A DNA stretch of 64,000 nt from CAVTJL01 sp963828215 (GTDB lineage: Bacteria; Pseudomonadota; Alphaproteobacteria; Geminicoccales; Geminicoccaceae): NCBI GenBank assembly GCA_963828215.1, contig CAWHFO010000060.1:372001-436000 (forward strand). Direction: 5' to 3'. Shown here in pieces: positions 47,443 through 58,572 of this stretch. How positions within the stretch are numbered: position 1 is the stretch's first letter; every line of letters starts with the position of its first letter. Made by a program: the position numbers and the translations under genes. The notes under the pieces are model-generated. The model was not told where the DNA came from. It saw nothing but the letters and a program-made list of their open reading frames with translations, and ran no database searches.

Positions 47443-49279
47443 GTGACGACGAGCGCCGCGACGCCGTCGCTCGAGGAGTTCAAGGCGCGCCTGCCCCTGG
47501 TCGAGATCGTGGCGCGCCGTGTCCGCCTCGTGCGCCGCGGGCGCGAGCACACGGGCCTCTGCCCGTTCCACAAGGAAAAATCGCCCTCCTTCACCGTGTC
47601 GGAGGACAAGGGCTTCTATCACTGCTTCGGCTGTGGGGCGCACGGCAACGCCATCGACTTCGTCATGGCCCTGGAGGGCCTCGACTTCGCCGCCGCCCTG
47701 GAGCGGCTGGCGGAGCTGACCGGCATCCCGGCGCCGCGGCGGGACGGCGGCGCCGCGCCCAGGGTCGACCGCACCCTCTACGACGCCAATGCCGCGGCCC
47801 TTCTCTGGTTCGAGCGGCGCCTCTGGGGCGAGGGAGGGCAGGAGGCCCGGGCCTATCTCGAGCGGCGCGGCCTCGATCAGGCGACCGCGCGCCGCTTCCG
47901 GCTGGGCCATGCGCCACCGGAGCGGACGGCGCTGAAGGCGGCGCTCGTCGCCCAGGGCTTTTCGGAGGCCCAGCTGGTGGCGGCCGGGCTGCTGGCGACG
48001 AGCGAGGACGGCCGCGAGAGCTTCGACCGCTTCCGCCAGCGCCTGATGTTCCCGATCGAGGACGCGCGCGGTCGGCCGGTCGGGTTCGGCGGACGGGCGC
48101 TCGGCGAGGCCAAGGCCAAATACCTCAACACCGCCGACACCGAGCTCTTCCACAAGGGGAGCCTGCTCTACAATCTGGCGGCCGCGACCCGCCCGGCCCG
48201 CGAGACCGGGACGCTGGTGCTGGCCGAGGGCTATCTGGACGTCATCGCCCTGGTGCGAGCCGGCGTCGAAGGGGCGGCCGCACCCCTGGGCACGGCGATC
48301 ACCGAGGCCCAGCTCGAGGCGGCCTGGAAGCTCGTGCCCGAGCCGATCCTGTGCCTCGACGGCGACGCGGCCGGGCAGAGGGCGGCGCTTCGGGCGGCCC
48401 TCCGGGCGCTGCCCCTGCTCCGTGCCGGACGGTCGCTCAGGATCTCCCTTCTGCCGGCCGGCGAGGATCCGGACAGCCTCCTGGCCGGGCGGGGGCGGAG
48501 GCGCTGCGCGCCGTCCTCGAGAAGCCCTGGGCGCTGGTCGACTTCCTGTGGCAAACGGAGCACGATGCCCTGCCGATCGACACGCCGGAGCGGCGGGCGG
48601 ACTTGGCCAGGCGGCTGCGCGATCTGGTCCGGCAGGTCGGCGACGGCGAGGTCAGGCGGCACTATGATGCAGCCTTTCGCGAGCGGCTGCAGGCTCTGTG
48701 GCCGGCTCGCCGGGGCTCCCGACCGGGCCCATCGAGGCCAGGCCGGCGGGCCGGAACGCGGCCGCGGCTGGACATCCGAGCCGGCCAGCTTGGCCCTGCG
48801 CGCCATGGACCCGGCCCTCGCCCAGCAGCGCCGTCTGCTCGAGCAGGTCCTGCGCGACCCCGAGTCTGCTCGTCGAGGCCGAGGAGGATCTGGCCGCCAT
48901 CGAGCTGCCGGATCGCCGCCTCGACCAGCTGCGCGCGGAAATGCTCACTTGGTATGCCCAGGGCGGCGACCTTGACGCCGGATCGCTACGGAACCACTTG
49001 AGCCGATACGGTTTTGCCGGGCTCGTGGATCAATTGCTCGCGGACAGGCCCTTCGTCGTCGCGGCTCTTGCGGAGCGCCTCGATGCGGAGGCCCGTCAAC
49101 ATTGGCGTGCCAGCCTTCAGGCCTTCCGCGGGGGTGGGGCGAGGCGGGCGCTCGCGGGCGGCCGGCCGGCCGAGGGCGAGGATCACGGGCCGCGGCTCGG
49201 GGGCCTCGACCGCCTGCTCAATGCGCGGAACGACGATGCCGATGATGCCGCTTCCCGACCCGATCCGGCGACCGACTGA
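47443..49279 (+). CDS. dnaG: DNA primase (three frameshifts)
   Basis: About 610 residues, GTG start after GGGAGAGGTCCG. N-terminal zinc ribbon CPFHKEKSPSFTVSEDKGFYHCFGC. The RNA-polymerase core has YLNTADTELFHKGSLLYNL, VLAEGYLDVIALVRAGVEGAAAPLGTA and CLDGDAAGQRAA (TOPRIM Glu and DxD). Indels near 48495, 48705 and 48865 interrupt the DnaB-binding C-terminal part, which is recoverable as EKPWALVDFLWQTEHD, then RAMDPALAQQRRLLEQVLRDPES and LAAIELPDRRLDQLRAEMLTWY. Frameshifts in an essential gene point to assembly error. Confidence 0.95.
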
Positions 49280-49368
49280 CGGTCCGGGCCGCGCATGGCG
49301 GGGGTCGGGCCGATCGGTGCCGCCGGGCCGGTGCCGTGCTCTCGTTCGGGAACTCAGGAGATAGCTGT

Positions 49369-51578
<2,210 letters not shown>

Positions 51579-51760
51579 GGCCGGGGCGCCCGCCCGGCCC
51601 CGGGGACGTCGCCGGGGCCCATAAGATCCTGGACCGACAGCCGCCCGGCACGCCATGGCGCTGGCCAAGCCCTGCAAAGCCCAGGGCTCACGATGGAGGC
51701 TTGGCGGGGCGGGCGGCCCGCCTTGGCAGCCGGCGCCGCGCATGCCTATATCCGCCCGCC

Positions 51761-51836
51761 GGGCCCGTAGCTCAGGGGTTAGAGCTGGCCGCTCATAACG
51801 GTCTGGTCGCAGGTTCGAATCCTGCCGGGCCCACCA
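51761..51836 (+). tRNA. tRNA-Ile2 (anticodon CAU, lysidine type)
   Basis: 76-nt cloverleaf with encoded CCA. Acceptor GGGCCCG/CGGGCCC, D arm GGTTAGAGC, anticodon loop CTCATAA, T loop GGTTCGAATCC. The D-stem to variable-loop pattern (GGTTAGAGC..GGC..CTCATAA..GGTCGCAGG) matches E. coli ileX, not tRNA-Met; the wobble C would be modified to lysidine by TilS to read AUA. Confidence 0.93.
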
Positions 51837-51863
51837 TCCTCACGAGATCGCTGCACAAACGAA

Positions 51864-51889
51864 GAGGGCGCGGCCGAAGCCGCGCCCTC
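51864..51889. terminator. Bidirectional hairpin between tRNA and OmpA-like gene
   Basis: GAGGGCGCGGC, loop CGAA, GCCGCGCCCTC: 11 perfect pairs with a GNRA-like tetraloop. Placed between two convergent transcripts, so it can end both; no long T-tract on either side. Confidence 0.75.
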
Positions 51890-51918
51890 CCTCGATGATG
51901 GTGATCGAGGCGGAGGTT

Positions 51919-52812
51919 CTACCGCTTGCTGATCACGACCGCCCGGTTCCTGGGCTCGGGGGTCTGATCGGGGGTGGGAACGATCAGCTGCGTCTCGCCG
52001 ACGCCGGTGACCGTCATCCGATCGGCCGTGACACCCTTCGTCATCAGATAGTTCGCAACGGTCTTGGCGCGCCGCTCCGACAGGCCCTGATTGTAGTCCT
52101 TCGGGCCCATCGTGTCGGTGTGGCCGACGATGAGGATCCGCGCCTCGGTGTTCGAGACGAGCATCTCGGCGATCTTGTCGAGCTGCGGCTCGAACTCGGG
52201 CTTGAGATCCGCCTTGCCGAACTCGAAGAGGACGTCGGCGGAGAGCACCATGGTCTCGGGGACCTCGGTCTGCTTCACCTCGATCTCGGCGAGCGCGGTC
52301 TCGAAGGAGTTGCGGCAGTCCGCGATATCCTGCGGCTGGAAGTTCTCGCGCTGCTGCTCGACCCAGCAATTGAAGCTCGCCAGCGCCTGGGCCGACGCCT
52401 CGGGCTTGGTCTGGGGGGAGCCAGCGGCCAGAGCTGCCACCAAGCGCTCACGGGCGCTCGTCAGCTCGCCAATCTTGTCCTCGGGGAGCTGCCACTCGCT
52501 CAGCACGGCCGGCTGAACGTCCCCGCCCCCGGCCGCCGTCATCGCGTTCTGCGCGTGCCAAGTGGCGTGGCGGTAGTCCTCCATCGGCCCGTATTCGTAT
52601 TCGGCGTACTTCATCAGGTCGGTGTAGAGGGCGTTGTGATAGGCATCGCTCGACGGCGTCGTGGCGCGTGCCTCCCGCATCACCCGCCCGGCCGGACCGG
52701 CGTCGAACATGTGGCCAACGATGGTGGTGTAGCCCGGCGGGTGGCTGCCGGTGCAGCCCGCCAACAGCCCGAGGCCGCCGACGAGAGCCAAAGCACGCAA
52801 GGTGGATCTCAT
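51919..52812 (-). CDS. OmpA-family outer-membrane lipoprotein
   Basis: 297 residues. Lipobox LALVGGLGLLAGCTGS gives a lipidated N-terminus. Middle (residues ~30-165) is helical and unrecognised. C-terminal OmpA/Pal domain (VLSADVLFEFGKADLKPEF, ILIVGHTDTMGPKDYNQGLSERRAKTVANYLMTKGV, GVGETQLIVPTPDQTPEPRNRAVVIS) carries the peptidoglycan-binding NR-x-x-x motif. It should tether the outer membrane to peptidoglycan. Shine-Dalgarno GGGAGC. Tandem dyad repeats lie just upstream. Confidence 0.9.
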   Translation of the reverse strand: MRSTLRALALVGGLGLLAGCTGSHPPGYTTIVGHMFDAGPAGRVMREARATTPSSDAYHNALYTDLMKYAEYEYGPMEDYRHATWHAQNAMTAAGGGDVQPAVLSEWQLPEDKIGELTSARERLVAALAAGSPQTKPEASAQALASFNCWVEQQRENFQPQDIADCRNSFETALAEIEVKQTEVPETMVLSADVLFEFGKADLKPEFEPQLDKIAEMLVSNTEARILIVGHTDTMGPKDYNQGLSERRAKTVANYLMTKGVTADRMTVTGVGETQLIVPTPDQTPEPRNRAVVISKR

Positions 52813-52822
52813 AACAGTGCTC

Positions 52823-52894
52823 CCAAGGTGTGACGCCCTCTCCGGGGTCACATCCCCCCGCATCCAAGGTGTGACGCCCTCTCCGGGGTCACAT
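52823..52894. repeat. Two tandem 31-bp direct repeats, each with a TGTGAC/GTCACA dyad
   Basis: 52823-52853 and 52864-52894 are identical, with centres 41 bp apart. Each contains TGTGAC, 12 nt (CC...GG inside), GTCACA. They lie 11-82 nt upstream of the OmpA-lipoprotein ATG, on the promoter/leader side. Best read as a double operator or two leader hairpins. Confidence 0.75.
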
Positions 52895-52913
52895 ACCCCG
52901 ACATCGCGAATTT

Positions 52914-52965
52914 TGAAAAGCGCCGCGTGGCCAATGCCACCCTCCCTGTGCTTTTGGCACGCGGC
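52914..52965 (-). terminator. Candidate intrinsic terminator of the dehydratase operon
   Basis: On the minus strand GCCGCGTGCCAA pairs with TTGGCCACGCGGC (one bulged base) across a 19-nt loop and is followed by GCTTTTCAAAATT. It starts 37 nt after the stop of the dehydratase gene at 53002. Confidence 0.55.
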
Positions 52966-53001
52966 CTGTGGGAATTCTACAATAGTCCATGGGCCGATAC
53001 C

Positions 53002-54795
53002 TCAGTGGTTGCGGCGCGGGCTGCCATAGGTCTCCACTACCTTGAGGTGAAGAACTGCAGGCTCGAGGCAGGCCCCGGTTGAAAGCTGGCCGACATTTCG
53101 ACGATAGATGTCCTGCCATGGGGTCTGCGAGGGCGGAATTCTCGGTGGATTCCTCTTCAGCTCGGCCTGACGCTGGGCGATCTCCTCCTGCGTGAGCAAC
53201 AGATCGAGGCGGCGGCGCTCGAGGTCGAGGCGCACGCGGTCACCGGTCTTGACAATGGCGAGATTGCCGCCCACCGCCGATTCCGGCGAGGCATTGAGGA
53301 TCGACGGGCTTTCCGACGTGCCGGACTGGCGGCCATCGCCCACCGTCGGGAGGGCGCGGATGCCTTTCTCGATCAGCCGCGTCGGCGGCCGCATGTTGAC
53401 GACCTCGGGCGCCCCCGGATAGCCGACCGGCCCGCAATTGCGGATGAAGAGAAAGCAGTCCTCGTCGATGTCGAGCGCCGGGTCGTCGATCCTGTGGTGA
53501 TAGTCTTCCGGGCCCTCGAACACGATCGCCCGGCCCTCGAACAGGCCCGGATGGTCGGGATGCTCGAGGTAGTGCTTGCGGAACTCCGGCGTCACCACCG
53601 AGGTCTTCATCACGGCGGCATCGAAGATGTTGCCGCTGATGATGACGAAGCCGGCCTCGGGCATGAGCGGGTCCTCGTAGGGGCGGATCACCCGTCGGTC
53701 GGGCGAGAACTCCACCGCCTCGTGGTTCTCGGCCATGGTCCGGCCGGTGACGGTGAGCGCGTCGGCGTGGAAGCGCCCGGCCTTGATCAGCTCCTTGATC
53801 ACCGCCGGCACGCCGCCCGCGCGATAGAACTCCTCGCCCAGATACTCGCCGGCCGGCTGCATGTTGACCAGGAGCGGGATGTCGTGGCCCTTCTCCCAAT
53901 CCTTGATGTCGAGCTCGACGCCGATATGGCGGGCGATGGCGATGACGTGCGGCGGGCAGTTGGTCGAGCAGCCGGCCGCGGCGGCCACCGAGATCGCGTT
54001 CTCGAAGGCCTTGCGCGTCAGGATCATCGACGGCTTCAGGTCCTCCCGGACCATGTCGACGATCCGGCGGCCGGTGAGATAGGCCATCTGCGGCCGCTCG
54101 CGATAGGGTGCCGGGATCGCCGAGCAGCCGGTCAGCGACATGCCCAGCGCCTCGGCCATGGCGTTCATCGAGCTGGCCGTGCCCATGGTGTTGCAGTGGC
54201 CGACCGAGGGTGCGGAGGCGCAGGTCATGTCCATGAACTGCTCGACGTCGATCTCGCCCTTGGCGAGGAGCTGGCGGGCGTGCCAGACGATGGTGCCGGA
54301 GCCGGCGAGGCCGCCCTTGTAGTAGCCGTTCAGCATCGGCCCGCCCGAGAGGACGATGGCCGGGATGTCGACCGTGGCGGCGGCCATGATCATGGCAGGG
54401 GTGGTCTTGTCGCAGCCGGTCGTCAGCACGACGCCGTCGATGGGATAGCCGTAGAGCACCTCGACGCAGGATAGGTACTGGAGGTTGCGGTCGAGCATCG
54501 CCGTCGGACGCTTGCCGGTCTCCTGGATCGGGTGGACCGGGAACTCGATCGGGATGCCGCCCATGTCGCGGATCCCGGCCCGCACCCGGTCGGCGAGATC
54601 GAGATGGTGGCGGTTGCAGGGTGCCAGGTCGGAGCCGGTCTGGGCGATGCCGATGATCGGCCGGCCGGATTGCAGCTCGTCGCGGGTCAGGCCGTAATTG
54701 AGATAGCGCTCGAGATAGAGCGCCGTCATGTCGACGTCGGCATAGTCGAGCCACCAGTCCTGCGACCGTAGCCGCCGCTTCGTGTCGCCAGCCAT
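53002..54795 (-). CDS. IlvD/Edd-family sugar-acid dehydratase
   Basis: 597 residues. Fe-S/Mg cluster cysteines and core motifs: IIGIAQTGSDLAPCNRHHLDLADRVRAG, VVLTTGCDKTTPAMIMAAATVDIPAIVLSGGPM, MTCASAPSVGHCNTMGTASSMNAMAEALGMSLTGCSAIPA, and SGTSESPSILNASPESAVGGNLA. The SAIPAPYRER and N-terminal WWLDYADVDMTALYLERYLNYG features belong to the pentonate/hexonate branch (arabinonate, xylonate, gluconate) rather than branched-chain IlvD. It sits last in a LacI-sugar ABC operon, so it probably dehydrates the sugar acid derived from the imported sugar. Confidence 0.92.
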   Translation of the reverse strand: MAGDTKRRLRSQDWWLDYADVDMTALYLERYLNYGLTRDELQSGRPIIGIAQTGSDLAPCNRHHLDLADRVRAGIRDMGGIPIEFPVHPIQETGKRPTAMLDRNLQYLSCVEVLYGYPIDGVVLTTGCDKTTPAMIMAAATVDIPAIVLSGGPMLNGYYKGGLAGSGTIVWHARQLLAKGEIDVEQFMDMTCASAPSVGHCNTMGTASSMNAMAEALGMSLTGCSAIPAPYRERPQMAYLTGRRIVDMVREDLKPSMILTRKAFENAISVAAAAGCSTNCPPHVIAIARHIGVELDIKDWEKGHDIPLLVNMQPAGEYLGEEFYRAGGVPAVIKELIKAGRFHADALTVTGRTMAENHEAVEFSPDRRVIRPYEDPLMPEAGFVIISGNIFDAAVMKTSVVTPEFRKHYLEHPDHPGLFEGRAIVFEGPEDYHHRIDDPALDIDEDCFLFIRNCGPVGYPGAPEVVNMRPPTRLIEKGIRALPTVGDGRQSGTSESPSILNASPESAVGGNLAIVKTGDRVRLDLERRRLDLLLTQEEIAQRQAELKRNPPRIPPSQTPWQDIYRRNVGQLSTGACLEPAVLHLKVVETYGSPRRNH

Positions 54796-54912
54796 GCGAA
54801 TCCTCCCCAGACCTCGAGCGCCGCCGCGGGCTTTGAACTCCCGAATGCCGGGGCCGTCAAGGACGGCCCCGGCAAGGGCCCTGGGGCCGGATCGCGGGAC
54901 CCGGCCCGCTCC

Positions 54913-55926
54913 TCAGAACTTGAGCTTCTCGTAGAGATCCTTCGCGTTCTCCTTGTCGATGCGCTGCGTCGGGACGGTGATGGACTTCGGCACGGAGGTC
55001 GCGCAGTCGATCAGGATCTTCTTGGCGATGTCGAGGGCCTCGGCAGCGCCGGTGGGATAGACGTAGGTGGCGGCCCACTGCCCCTCGGCCACGGACCGGA
55101 TGCCCCCGGCGGTTCCGGGCAGGCCGTCGGTGCCGATGATCTGCACCTGGCCCTCCTTGCCGGCGTTCTTGGTGGCGATGTAGGCGCCGGCGGCGGCGAG
55201 GTCGTTGCTGGTGTAGACGAGCTTGATGTCGGGATGGGCCTGGAGCATCGCCGAGAACACGGTGACGGCCTTGTCCTCCATCCAGTCGACCGGCTGCACG
55301 GCCACGAGGTTGATCTTCGGATTGCCCTTGATGCCGTCCTTGAAGCCGTTCAGACGCTCGATCGCCGGCGAGGAGCTGGGCAGGCCCTCGAGGATGGCGA
55401 CGTTGCCGCCGTCCGGCAGCAGCGTCGTGGCCGCGTACTCGCCGGCTTCCTTGGCGATCTGGTAATTGTCGCCGCCGATGAAGGTCGTGTAGTCGTCGCC
55501 GACCGTCTTCCGGTCGAGCGTGACCACCGGGATGCCGGCCTTGTAGGCGCGGCTCACCACGGGCGTCAGCGGCGCCGACTCGTAGGGCGAGATGAAGAGG
55601 ATGTCGACCTGCTGCGTGATGAAGTTCTCGACCTGCGAGGTCTGCGTGTTGTCGCTCGCCTGACCGTCGGCGATCACCAGCTTGAACTGCGGGTACTTCT
55701 TGACGAGCTCCTCCATCTGATGGTCGACATGCTGCCGATAGGGCTCGGTGAAGTCGACCTGCGAGAAGCCGATCACATAGCTGCCGTTCGGCCCGCAGTC
55801 CTTGGCGATGGGCTTGGCGTCCGCGGCGTGGGCCGCGCCGGCCGAGAGCGCCAGGGGCGCTGCGACCCCGAGCGCCAGGATCGCCGCTCCCGTCTCGAGC
55901 ATCCTCCGCAGTCTCTTCCTTGCCAT
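54913..55926 (-). CDS. Sugar ABC transporter periplasmic binding protein
   Basis: 337 residues with signal peptide (ALSAGAAHAADA). Type I fold: YVIGFSQVDFTEPYRQHVDHQMEELVKKYPQFKLVIADGQASDNTQTSQVENFITQQVDILFISPYESAPLTPVV and later VYTSNDLAAAGAYIA and GTDGLPGTAGGIRSVAEGQWAATYVYPT. Close in style to ribose/xylose/galactofuranose binders. Fourth gene in the lacI-ABC-dehydratase operon. Confidence 0.92.
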   Translation of the reverse strand: MARKRLRRMLETGAAILALGVAAPLALSAGAAHAADAKPIAKDCGPNGSYVIGFSQVDFTEPYRQHVDHQMEELVKKYPQFKLVIADGQASDNTQTSQVENFITQQVDILFISPYESAPLTPVVSRAYKAGIPVVTLDRKTVGDDYTTFIGGDNYQIAKEAGEYAATTLLPDGGNVAILEGLPSSSPAIERLNGFKDGIKGNPKINLVAVQPVDWMEDKAVTVFSAMLQAHPDIKLVYTSNDLAAAGAYIATKNAGKEGQVQIIGTDGLPGTAGGIRSVAEGQWAATYVYPTGAAEALDIAKKILIDCATSVPKSITVPTQRIDKENAKDLYEKLKF

Positions 55927-56005
55927 CGATCCACCTCCCTCAAAGGTTCCCGTATCCGCTCGGAGCCTGTCTCCTGTCGCCGCGCGCCGGCCCTCGACGG
56001 GCGGA

Positions 56006-57052
56006 TCAGCGCAGCGCCTCGCCGTCGCGGCGGCCGACGAAGGTCTGGAGCGCCGCCGCGGCGACGATGATCGCCCCCGTGGCCAGAAGCTGCATGGCGG
56101 CGCTCACATCGTTGAGCTGAAGGATGTTGGCCAGGGCACCCAGCATGATGCTGCCGGCGATCGTGCCGATCATCGACCCGGCGCCGCCGAAGAGGTCGGT
56201 GCCGCCGATCACGACCGCGGCGATCGCCGTCAGCTCGTAGCCGGCACCGTCGTTGGGGCTGCCGAAGCTGAACTGGCCGGCGTGGACGATGCCGGCGGCG
56301 GCCGCGGCCAAGCCGGTGATGGCATAGACGGCGATCTTGACCCGGTTGACCGGGATGCCCGAGAGCCTGGCTGCCCGCTCGTTGCCGCCGACGGCGTAGA
56401 CGTAGCGGCCGAAACGCGTGGTGTTGAGAACCAGGGCGGCGATCACGGCGAGGATGAGAAAGACGAGGGTCGCCACCGGGAAGACATTGTCGAAGAGGCG
56501 CTGGCCGAGGATGCCGAAGGCGGGCGGGGCCAGCCCGGGGCCCTCGCCATAGGACACGTTGATGAACTGGTTGTTGGAGGCGATGTAGGCGAGCCCGCGC
56601 GCGGCCTGGAGGCCGGCGAGCGTCACGATGAAGGCCTGGAGCCGGAAGCGCGTGATGATGGCGCCCTGGACGGCGCCGAAGAGCGTGCCGGCGACGACGA
56701 CCGTGACGAGGGTCGGGGCGATGCCCCAGCCGTGATTGATCAGCAGCGAGGCGGTCAGCACGCTCGAGAGCCCCAGCACCGCCCCGACCGAGAGGTCGAT
56801 GCCGGCGGCGATGATCACGAAGGTCATGCCCAGGGCGATGATCCCCGTCTCGGAGATCGAGCGGATGATGTTCGCGATGTTGTCGGGCGACAGGAAGAGG
56901 ATATGGCCGTGCCGGCGGGGCGAGAACACGACCCCGCCGGCCAGGACGATGACGAGCCCGAGCAGGCTCTGGAACCTGACGAGGTAGGCGAGCAGATGCC
57001 GCCGCCCCGTCCTGCCCGGAGCCCGCACCGGCACGGTCGCTTCCGTGCTCAT
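56006..57052 (-). CDS. Sugar ABC transporter permease (RbsC type)
   Basis: 348 residues with 8-10 transmembrane helices. Family signature ALGMTFVIIAAGIDLSVGAVLGLSSVLTA, GLQAARGLAYIAS, and the EAA-like coupling segment NTTRFGRYVYAVGGNERAARLSGIPVNRVKIAVYAITGLAAAAAG, then AVVIGGTDLFGGAGSM. Start overlaps the ATPase stop (ATGA). Confidence 0.94.
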   Translation of the reverse strand: MSTEATVPVRAPGRTGRRHLLAYLVRFQSLLGLVIVLAGGVVFSPRRHGHILFLSPDNIANIIRSISETGIIALGMTFVIIAAGIDLSVGAVLGLSSVLTASLLINHGWGIAPTLVTVVVAGTLFGAVQGAIITRFRLQAFIVTLAGLQAARGLAYIASNNQFINVSYGEGPGLAPPAFGILGQRLFDNVFPVATLVFLILAVIAALVLNTTRFGRYVYAVGGNERAARLSGIPVNRVKIAVYAITGLAAAAAGIVHAGQFSFGSPNDGAGYELTAIAAVVIGGTDLFGGAGSMIGTIAGSIMLGALANILQLNDVSAAMQLLATGAIIVAAAALQTFVGRRDGEALR

Positions 57053-58572
57053 GCCGCCTCCCTCTCTCCAGCGCTCGCCGCCTGCAGCCGGGCCTCGTCG
57101 ACGCCGCCCGGGAACTCGGCCACGCTATGACCGCCGCGCATCACGACGATGCGGTCGCAGAGCCCCGTCAGCTCCGGCAGCTCGGAGGAGGCGACGAGCA
57201 CGCCCAGGCCCGTCGCCGCGAGCTCGCGCAGCCGGTAGTAGATCTCGCTCTTGGCGCCCACGTCGACGCCGCGGGTCGGCTCGTCGAGCAGCAGGAGCCG
57301 GGGCTCGGTGAGCAGCTCCTTGGCGAAGACCACCTTCTGCTGATTGCCTCCCGAGAGGTTCCGCACCGGAAGATCGCCGCGCCGCGGGCGCACGTCGAAG
57401 GCCTCGATCGACCGGGCGACGGCTCCGGCCTCGAGCTTCGGCCTGACCAGCCCCATCGGCGTCACCCGCGCCAGCGACGACATGACGACGTTCCAGGCCA
57501 CCGTGTGGCGAAGCACGAGGCCGCTGCCCCGCCGGTCGTCGGTCACGAAGGCGATCCCGACCCGCCGCGCATCGGCGATCGAGAGAAGCCGGGCGGGCTG
57601 ACCCTCGATGCGGAGATCGCCCCGCCACCTGCCGCGCGGGCCGGCGCCATAGAGCGAGGCCAGGAGCTCCGTCCGCCCGGCACCCATGAGGCCCGCGAGG
57701 CCCACGATCTCGCCGGCCCGGACGACGAGGCTGACATCGACCGGCGTCTGCCAGCCGGCCCGCTCCCGGCGCGGCACGAAGCCCACATGGTCGAGGCGCA
57801 GCAGCTCCGGGCCCCGGGTCGCTGCCCGCGGCGGAAAGAGATCCTCGAAGCGCCGGCCGACCAGCATGCGCACCAGCTCGGCCTGGGGCGCGTCGGGACC
57901 GCATTCGCCCACGACCTGGCCGTCCCTGAGCACCGTGACGCGGTCGGCGACCCGGGCCACCTCCTCGAGGCGATGGGAGATGTAGACGACACCGACGCCG
58001 CGGCCGCGCAGCTGGCGCACGACGCCGAAGAGATGCTCGGCCTCGGCCGCCGACAGCGCCGCCGTCGGCTCGTCCATCACGAGGATGCGGGCGTCGGCGG
58101 CGAGCGCCTTGGTGATGGCGACGAGCTGGCGCTCGCCGATCCGGAGGTCGCCGACCAGGAGTGCCGCGTCGAGCGTGACGCCGGCGGCGTCGAGCCGGGC
58201 CCGGGCCAGGCGCAGCATCCGCCGACGGTCGAGGGTGCCGGCGACCGTCAGGGCCTCGTGGCCGAGGAAGAGGTTCGCGGCGATGTCGAGCCCGGGGACG
58301 AGGTCGAGCTCCTGATGGATCATCGCGATGCCGGCGGCCTGGGCGTCGCGCGGGCTGGCGAAGCGCACCGGGGCGCCGTCGACCTCGACGCTGCCCGCGT
58401 CGGGCGCCAGGACACCCGAGAGGATGTTCATCAGGGTCGACTTGCCGGCCCCGTTCTCGCCGAGCAGGACGTGCACCTCGCCGGCGGCGAGATCGAAGTC
58501 GACCCCGTGCAGGGCGTAGACGCCGCCGAAATGCTTCTCGATGCCGCGCATGCCGAGCACCTGCCGGCTCAC
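57049..58572 (-). CDS. Sugar ABC transporter ATPase with two nucleotide-binding domains
   Basis: 507 residues, GTG start overlapping the LacI stop (GTGA). N-terminal NBD: FDLAAGEVHVLLGENGAGKSTLMNIL (Walker A), LRIGERQLVAITKAL (variant signature, no LSGGQ), DARILVMDEPTAALSAAEAE (Walker B). C-terminal NBD: GLMGAGRTELL with degenerate Walker A, VRNLSGGNQQKVVFAKELL and LLLLDEPTRGVD. RbsA/XylG class. One catalytic site is expected to be weak, as usual in this class. Confidence 0.94.
   Translation of the reverse strand: MSRQVLGMRGIEKHFGGVYALHGVDFDLAAGEVHVLLGENGAGKSTLMNILSGVLAPDAGSVEVDGAPVRFASPRDAQAAGIAMIHQELDLVPGLDIAANLFLGHEALTVAGTLDRRRMLRLARARLDAAGVTLDAALLVGDLRIGERQLVAITKALAADARILVMDEPTAALSAAEAEHLFGVVRQLRGRGVGVVYISHRLEEVARVADRVTVLRDGQVVGECGPDAPQAELVRMLVGRRFEDLFPPRAATRGPELLRLDHVGFVPRRERAGWQTPVDVSLVVRAGEIVGLAGLMGAGRTELLASLYGAGPRGRWRGDLRIEGQPARLLSIADARRVGIAFVTDDRRGSGLVLRHTVAWNVVMSSLARVTPMGLVRPKLEAGAVARSIEAFDVRPRRGDLPVRNLSGGNQQKVVFAKELLTEPRLLLLDEPTRGVDVGAKSEIYYRLRELAATGLGVLVASSELPELTGLCDRIVVMRGGHSVAEFPGGVDEARLQAASAGEREAA

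Noticed and set aside
51761..51836. tRNA-Met (elongator) because of the CAT anticodon
   Set aside because: Arms and loop context match the lysidine-type tRNA-Ile2 (E. coli ileX pattern) better than tRNA-Met.
52823..52894. CRP binding sites
   Set aside because: TGTGA and TCACA are present but 14 nt apart instead of 6.
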